From contig JABHOU010000239.1 in NCBI GenBank assembly GCA_018695085.1, positions 1-8,820 of the forward strand: DNA of 8,820 bases, in the 5' to 3' direction. Source of the stretch: Opitutia bacterium (GTDB lineage Bacteria; Verrucomicrobiota; Verrucomicrobiia; Opitutales; Seribacteraceae). Each line of letters begins with the position of its first letter. Position 1 is the first letter of the stretch. Position numbers and translations under genes: made by a program. Of the stretch, positions 6,820 to 8,820 are shown in pieces. Under the pieces are notes generated by a model that was given only the letters and a program-made list of their open reading frames with translations, had not been told where the DNA came from and searched no databases.

Positions 6820-8457
6820 ATGTTATACAGAATATTACCGTTGGCCTCTCTTCTGAGTCTGGCCTCTCTTTTGCAGGGTGCCCTCGAGAAGGATCTTCCA
6901 AGGCTCCAGTCCATGACTGCCGAGCAAGCCAAAAACGTTGAGCGGCTAAGTAAAGTTCAGTTGAGTGGAACTTTTCGCCTTAATGGTAAAGGTTTTGCCT
7001 CCCTTAGCACTCCCGAAGGAAATTTTTGGGTGGAGGAAGGAAAATTTTCATCCGGTTACAAACTTATCGAACTGGATACATCCCAGTCCCAGCCCTCCGC
7101 CCTCATCCAAAAAGGAGATCAACAAGCATGGATCGGACTTCGCTCAGGAATTGTTCCACGAACCCGCGTGGTTGGAAGTGATGAACTCGAAAAACGACTA
7201 GATGCCTCGGGCACGACTCATATCATGTATGTCGTAGGCGAGAGTGAACCCTTTACCGGCATGGGAGTTTGGTACAACAAGGACGGATCGAAGAGTAGGG
7301 AGACAGTCTATGAGAACGGCAAACGGAACGGTACGGATACTAGGTACACCAGTGACGGAAGGCGATTAGAAACCCCTTATGTGAACGGCAAAAAGCATGG
7401 CATGCAGACATGGTACTATGAGACCGGAAACAAGAAGGAAGAAACCCCCTATGTAGATGGCATACGCCACGGCACGGAAGTTGAATACCTTGATAGTAAG
7501 TCGCGGGTTGTGGCTAAGTGGAGAGAAACCCCCTATGTAAACGGTAAGGAGCATGGCATGCAGATTAGGTACCGCGGGGACGGATCGGTGGAGAAGGTAA
7601 CCCCTCATGAAAACGGTCACCGCCACGGTATGGAATTTTGGTACTTCAAGGACGGTTCGACATTTTATAATAAACCCTTCGTAAACGGCAAGGAGCATGG
7701 CATGGAGATTCAGTACCGTGAGGACGGATCGAAGCGGGTTGAAACTCCCTGGGTGGATGGCAAACGCATAGGCATGGAGATTCAATACTATGAGGACGGA
7801 TCGAAGTTTTCAGAAACCCCTTATGTAGACGGCAATGCTAATGGCACGAAAATTAAGTACCGCCAGGACGGATCGAAGGAGAGTGAAACCGTTTACGCAA
7901 AACATAAACAGCAATCTCAGGTTTGGTACCGAGAAGATGGATCGAAGTGGAAGGAAATGCGCTACGATATAGACCCAATGATAATGATGAAGTCGCACCC
8001 GAATGAGGGCATTCCGACTTACTACGATGAAAACGGAATCAAGAAGGAAGAAGCACCCATGGTGAACGGCAAACTCAACGGTATTGTGATGGACTACTAT
8101 GAAGACGGATCGAGGTATAAAGAAACCCCCTATGTGAATGGCAAAAAGCATGGTACGAAGATTTGGTACCACGAGGATGGTTCTAAGAGTGGAGTAGTCC
8201 CCTATGTTAAAGGCAATCACCATGGTACCCAGACTTGGTACCACAAGAACGGATCGAAGTTTTCAGAAACCCCTTATGTAGACGGCAAAAAACATGGCAC
8301 GGACATTCGGTACTATGAGAACGGAAACAAGAAAGAAGAAAAACCGTATTTGGAAGGCATACGCCATGGCACATCGGTTGATTACCAAGAAGATGGATCG
8401 AAGCGGAGAGAAATACTATACGAAGACGGTAAAATGATTTCTGACGAAGAATACTGA
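6820..8457 (+). CDS. Secreted MORN_2/YwqK-type repeat protein
   Basis: From ATG 6820 (545 residues) the protein opens with a signal peptide (MLYRILPLASLLSLASLLQG). An in-frame ATG at 6787 would add 11 polar residues before it and is less likely; neither start has a clear ribosome site. Residues about 47-110 form a small domain (LSGTFRLNGKGFASL to AWIGLR) that recurs in the next gene; its beta-rich pattern faintly resembles periplasmic HR/PilP-like modules. From about residue 149 to the end there are about 16 units of 23-24 residues with consensus W/Y-Y-x-E-D-G-S-K-x-x-E-T-P-Y-V-N/D-G-K-x-H-G-T/M. This is the MORN_2 repeat, often labelled 'YwqK family antitoxin', a label that does not establish an antitoxin role. 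Units 9 and 10 are degenerate and carry an insertion (around DPMIMMKSHPNEG). It is likely a surface or periplasmic beta-repeat protein, possibly binding; function is not known. Confidence 0.8.
   Translation: MLYRILPLASLLSLASLLQGALEKDLPRLQSMTAEQAKNVERLSKVQLSGTFRLNGKGFASLSTPEGNFWVEEGKFSSGYKLIELDTSQSQPSALIQKGDQQAWIGLRSGIVPRTRVVGSDELEKRLDASGTTHIMYVVGESEPFTGMGVWYNKDGSKSRETVYENGKRNGTDTRYTSDGRRLETPYVNGKKHGMQTWYYETGNKKEETPYVDGIRHGTEVEYLDSKSRVVAKWRETPYVNGKEHGMQIRYRGDGSVEKVTPHENGHRHGMEFWYFKDGSTFYNKPFVNGKEHGMEIQYREDGSKRVETPWVDGKRIGMEIQYYEDGSKFSETPYVDGNANGTKIKYRQDGSKESETVYAKHKQQSQVWYREDGSKWKEMRYDIDPMIMMKSHPNEGIPTYYDENGIKKEEAPMVNGKLNGIVMDYYEDGSRYKETPYVNGKKHGTKIWYHEDGSKSGVVPYVKGNHHGTQTWYHKNGSKFSETPYVDGKKHGTDIRYYENGNKKEEKPYLEGIRHGTSVDYQEDGSKRREILYEDGKMISDEEY
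6958..7156 (+). repeat. Duplicated N-terminal domain, copy 1 (copy 2 at 8622-8820)
   Basis: This stretch aligns without gaps to 8622-8820 at a constant offset of 1664 bases, up to the right edge of the window. From about 7030 to 7148 I count 9 differing bases. All but one codon change (Ser to Leu after GLR) are silent. The signal peptides before the two copies are unrelated, so the duplicated or converted tract starts within the mature protein. Confidence 0.85.
7264..8454 (+). repeat. In-gene tandem array of about 16 MORN_2 units (about 72 bp each)
   Basis: The units are coding and stay in frame. DNA similarity between some is high: a 39-base stretch is identical at 7797-7835 and 8250-8288. 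Units 2-4 and units 14-16 match each other in order (GKKHG, then Y-Y-E-x-G-N-K-K-E-E, then GIRHGT), which suggests duplication of a multi-unit block rather than single units only. Confidence 0.8.
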
Positions 8458-8501
8458 TCCGCCTCACTACAATTTAGAAAATCAAAGAAAGATTCATCGC
8501 A

Positions 8502-8820
8502 GTGCCAATCATAACCCTTGGTTTGGTCACACTCACATTGAGCAGTTATGGCTCTCCGAACACGGAAGAGCAAAGCTTCGAAAAACTTCAGGAGAAAAAG
8601 GAACAGTGGGTAAATGAAATCCAATTGAGTGGAATCTTTCGACTTGGGGGAAAAGGCTTTGCTTCGCTGGTAACGCCCGAAGGAAGTTTTTGGGTGGAGG
8701 AAGGAAAGTTTTCATCCGGTTATAAACTTATCGAACTGGATACATCCCAGTCCCAACCCTCTGCCCTCATCCAAAAGGGAGACCAGCAAGCATGGATCGG
8801 ACTTCGCTTGGGAATGCCGA
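8502..8820 (+). CDS. Second secreted protein with the same N-terminal domain, 3' end outside the window
   Basis: The frame runs off the right edge. The best available start is GTG 8502, followed by a hydrophobic stretch (VPIITLGLVTLTLSSYGS) and then a charged segment rich in Glu, Gln and Lys. From codon 8622 the protein matches the domain of the preceding gene, with 59 of 65 residues identical and an unbroken run of about 40 identical residues ending in AWIGLR. MORN_2 repeats probably follow beyond the edge, but this is inference. The GTG start is odd: it leaves the signal peptide without basic residues, while the in-frame codons just upstream (KIKERFIA) would make a normal n-region. They are cut off by TAG at 8475-8477, where an ATG would be expected. 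The start may therefore be mutated, or mis-sequenced. It lies 44 bases after the previous stop. Confidence 0.75.
   Translation, partial: MPIITLGLVTLTLSSYGSPNTEEQSFEKLQEKKEQWVNEIQLSGIFRLGGKGFASLVTPEGSFWVEEGKFSSGYKLIELDTSQSQPSALIQKGDQQAWIGLRLGMP

Noticed and set aside
7366..8244. Two antisense frames with repeated 'HAML.AV.I.GF'-like patterns
   Set aside because: The repetition is just the complement of the MORN_2 array in the sense strand.
7264..8454. Reading the repeat protein as an antitoxin of a toxin-antitoxin pair
   Set aside because: The YwqK label is a database name for MORN_2 repeats. The protein is large and has a signal peptide, and no toxin gene is visible beside it.
7264..8454. 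CRISPR array or mobile element from regular repeats of about 72 bp
   Set aside because: The units are coding, in frame, degenerate and have no spacers; no transposase or terminal repeats are seen anywhere in the window.

Overview
The window looks like chromosomal DNA from a marine or aquatic bacterium of the PVC superphylum (Planctomycetota/Verrucomicrobiota). This is inferred from gene content: exported sulfatases, FAD_oxidored-family enzymes, LamG-type proteins and EF-hand modules attached to secreted enzymes are all typical of that group. No rRNA, tRNA or taxonomic marker gene is present, so the assignment is not firm. All supported genes lie on the + strand.

Left block (about 1-3257): a tight gene cluster. 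An EF-hand protein runs in from beyond the left edge with at least seven calcium-binding loops. Its stop codon overlaps the start of a cytoplasmic type II haloacid dehalogenase of the HAD superfamily, which has a complete catalytic set. Seven bases further on, a secreted LamG-like protein begins. Its frame is broken near 3044-3047 by what looks like one extra A, and the rest of the domain continues in another frame to 3257.

Middle block (3258-6579): after a 157-bp AT-rich gap, one 1054-codon frame encodes an exported fusion of three parts: FAD-dependent oxidoreductase, EF-hand module, sulfatase. The EF-hand module is clearly related to the C-terminal module of the first gene, so the two proteins share a calcium-binding tag. 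The EF-hand/sulfatase joint contains a run of nine A's where a one-base slip gives an early stop. A 24-codon signal-peptide-like frame follows immediately and may be a small lipoprotein broken by one base.

Right block (about 6660-8820): AT-rich leader DNA, then a secreted protein with a short N-terminal domain and about 16 MORN_2/YwqK-type repeats. The start of a second gene follows, and it carries a near-identical copy of the same N-terminal domain (gap-free at offset 1664 bp). This second gene leaves the window at the right edge.

Working model (inference): the left and middle blocks belong to an extracellular catabolic locus acting on a sulfated, possibly polysaccharide or halogenated, marine substrate. 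EF-hand modules would serve as shared calcium-dependent structural or docking elements, and only the dehalogenase acts in the cytoplasm. The MORN pair is probably a separate, expanding family of surface repeat proteins.
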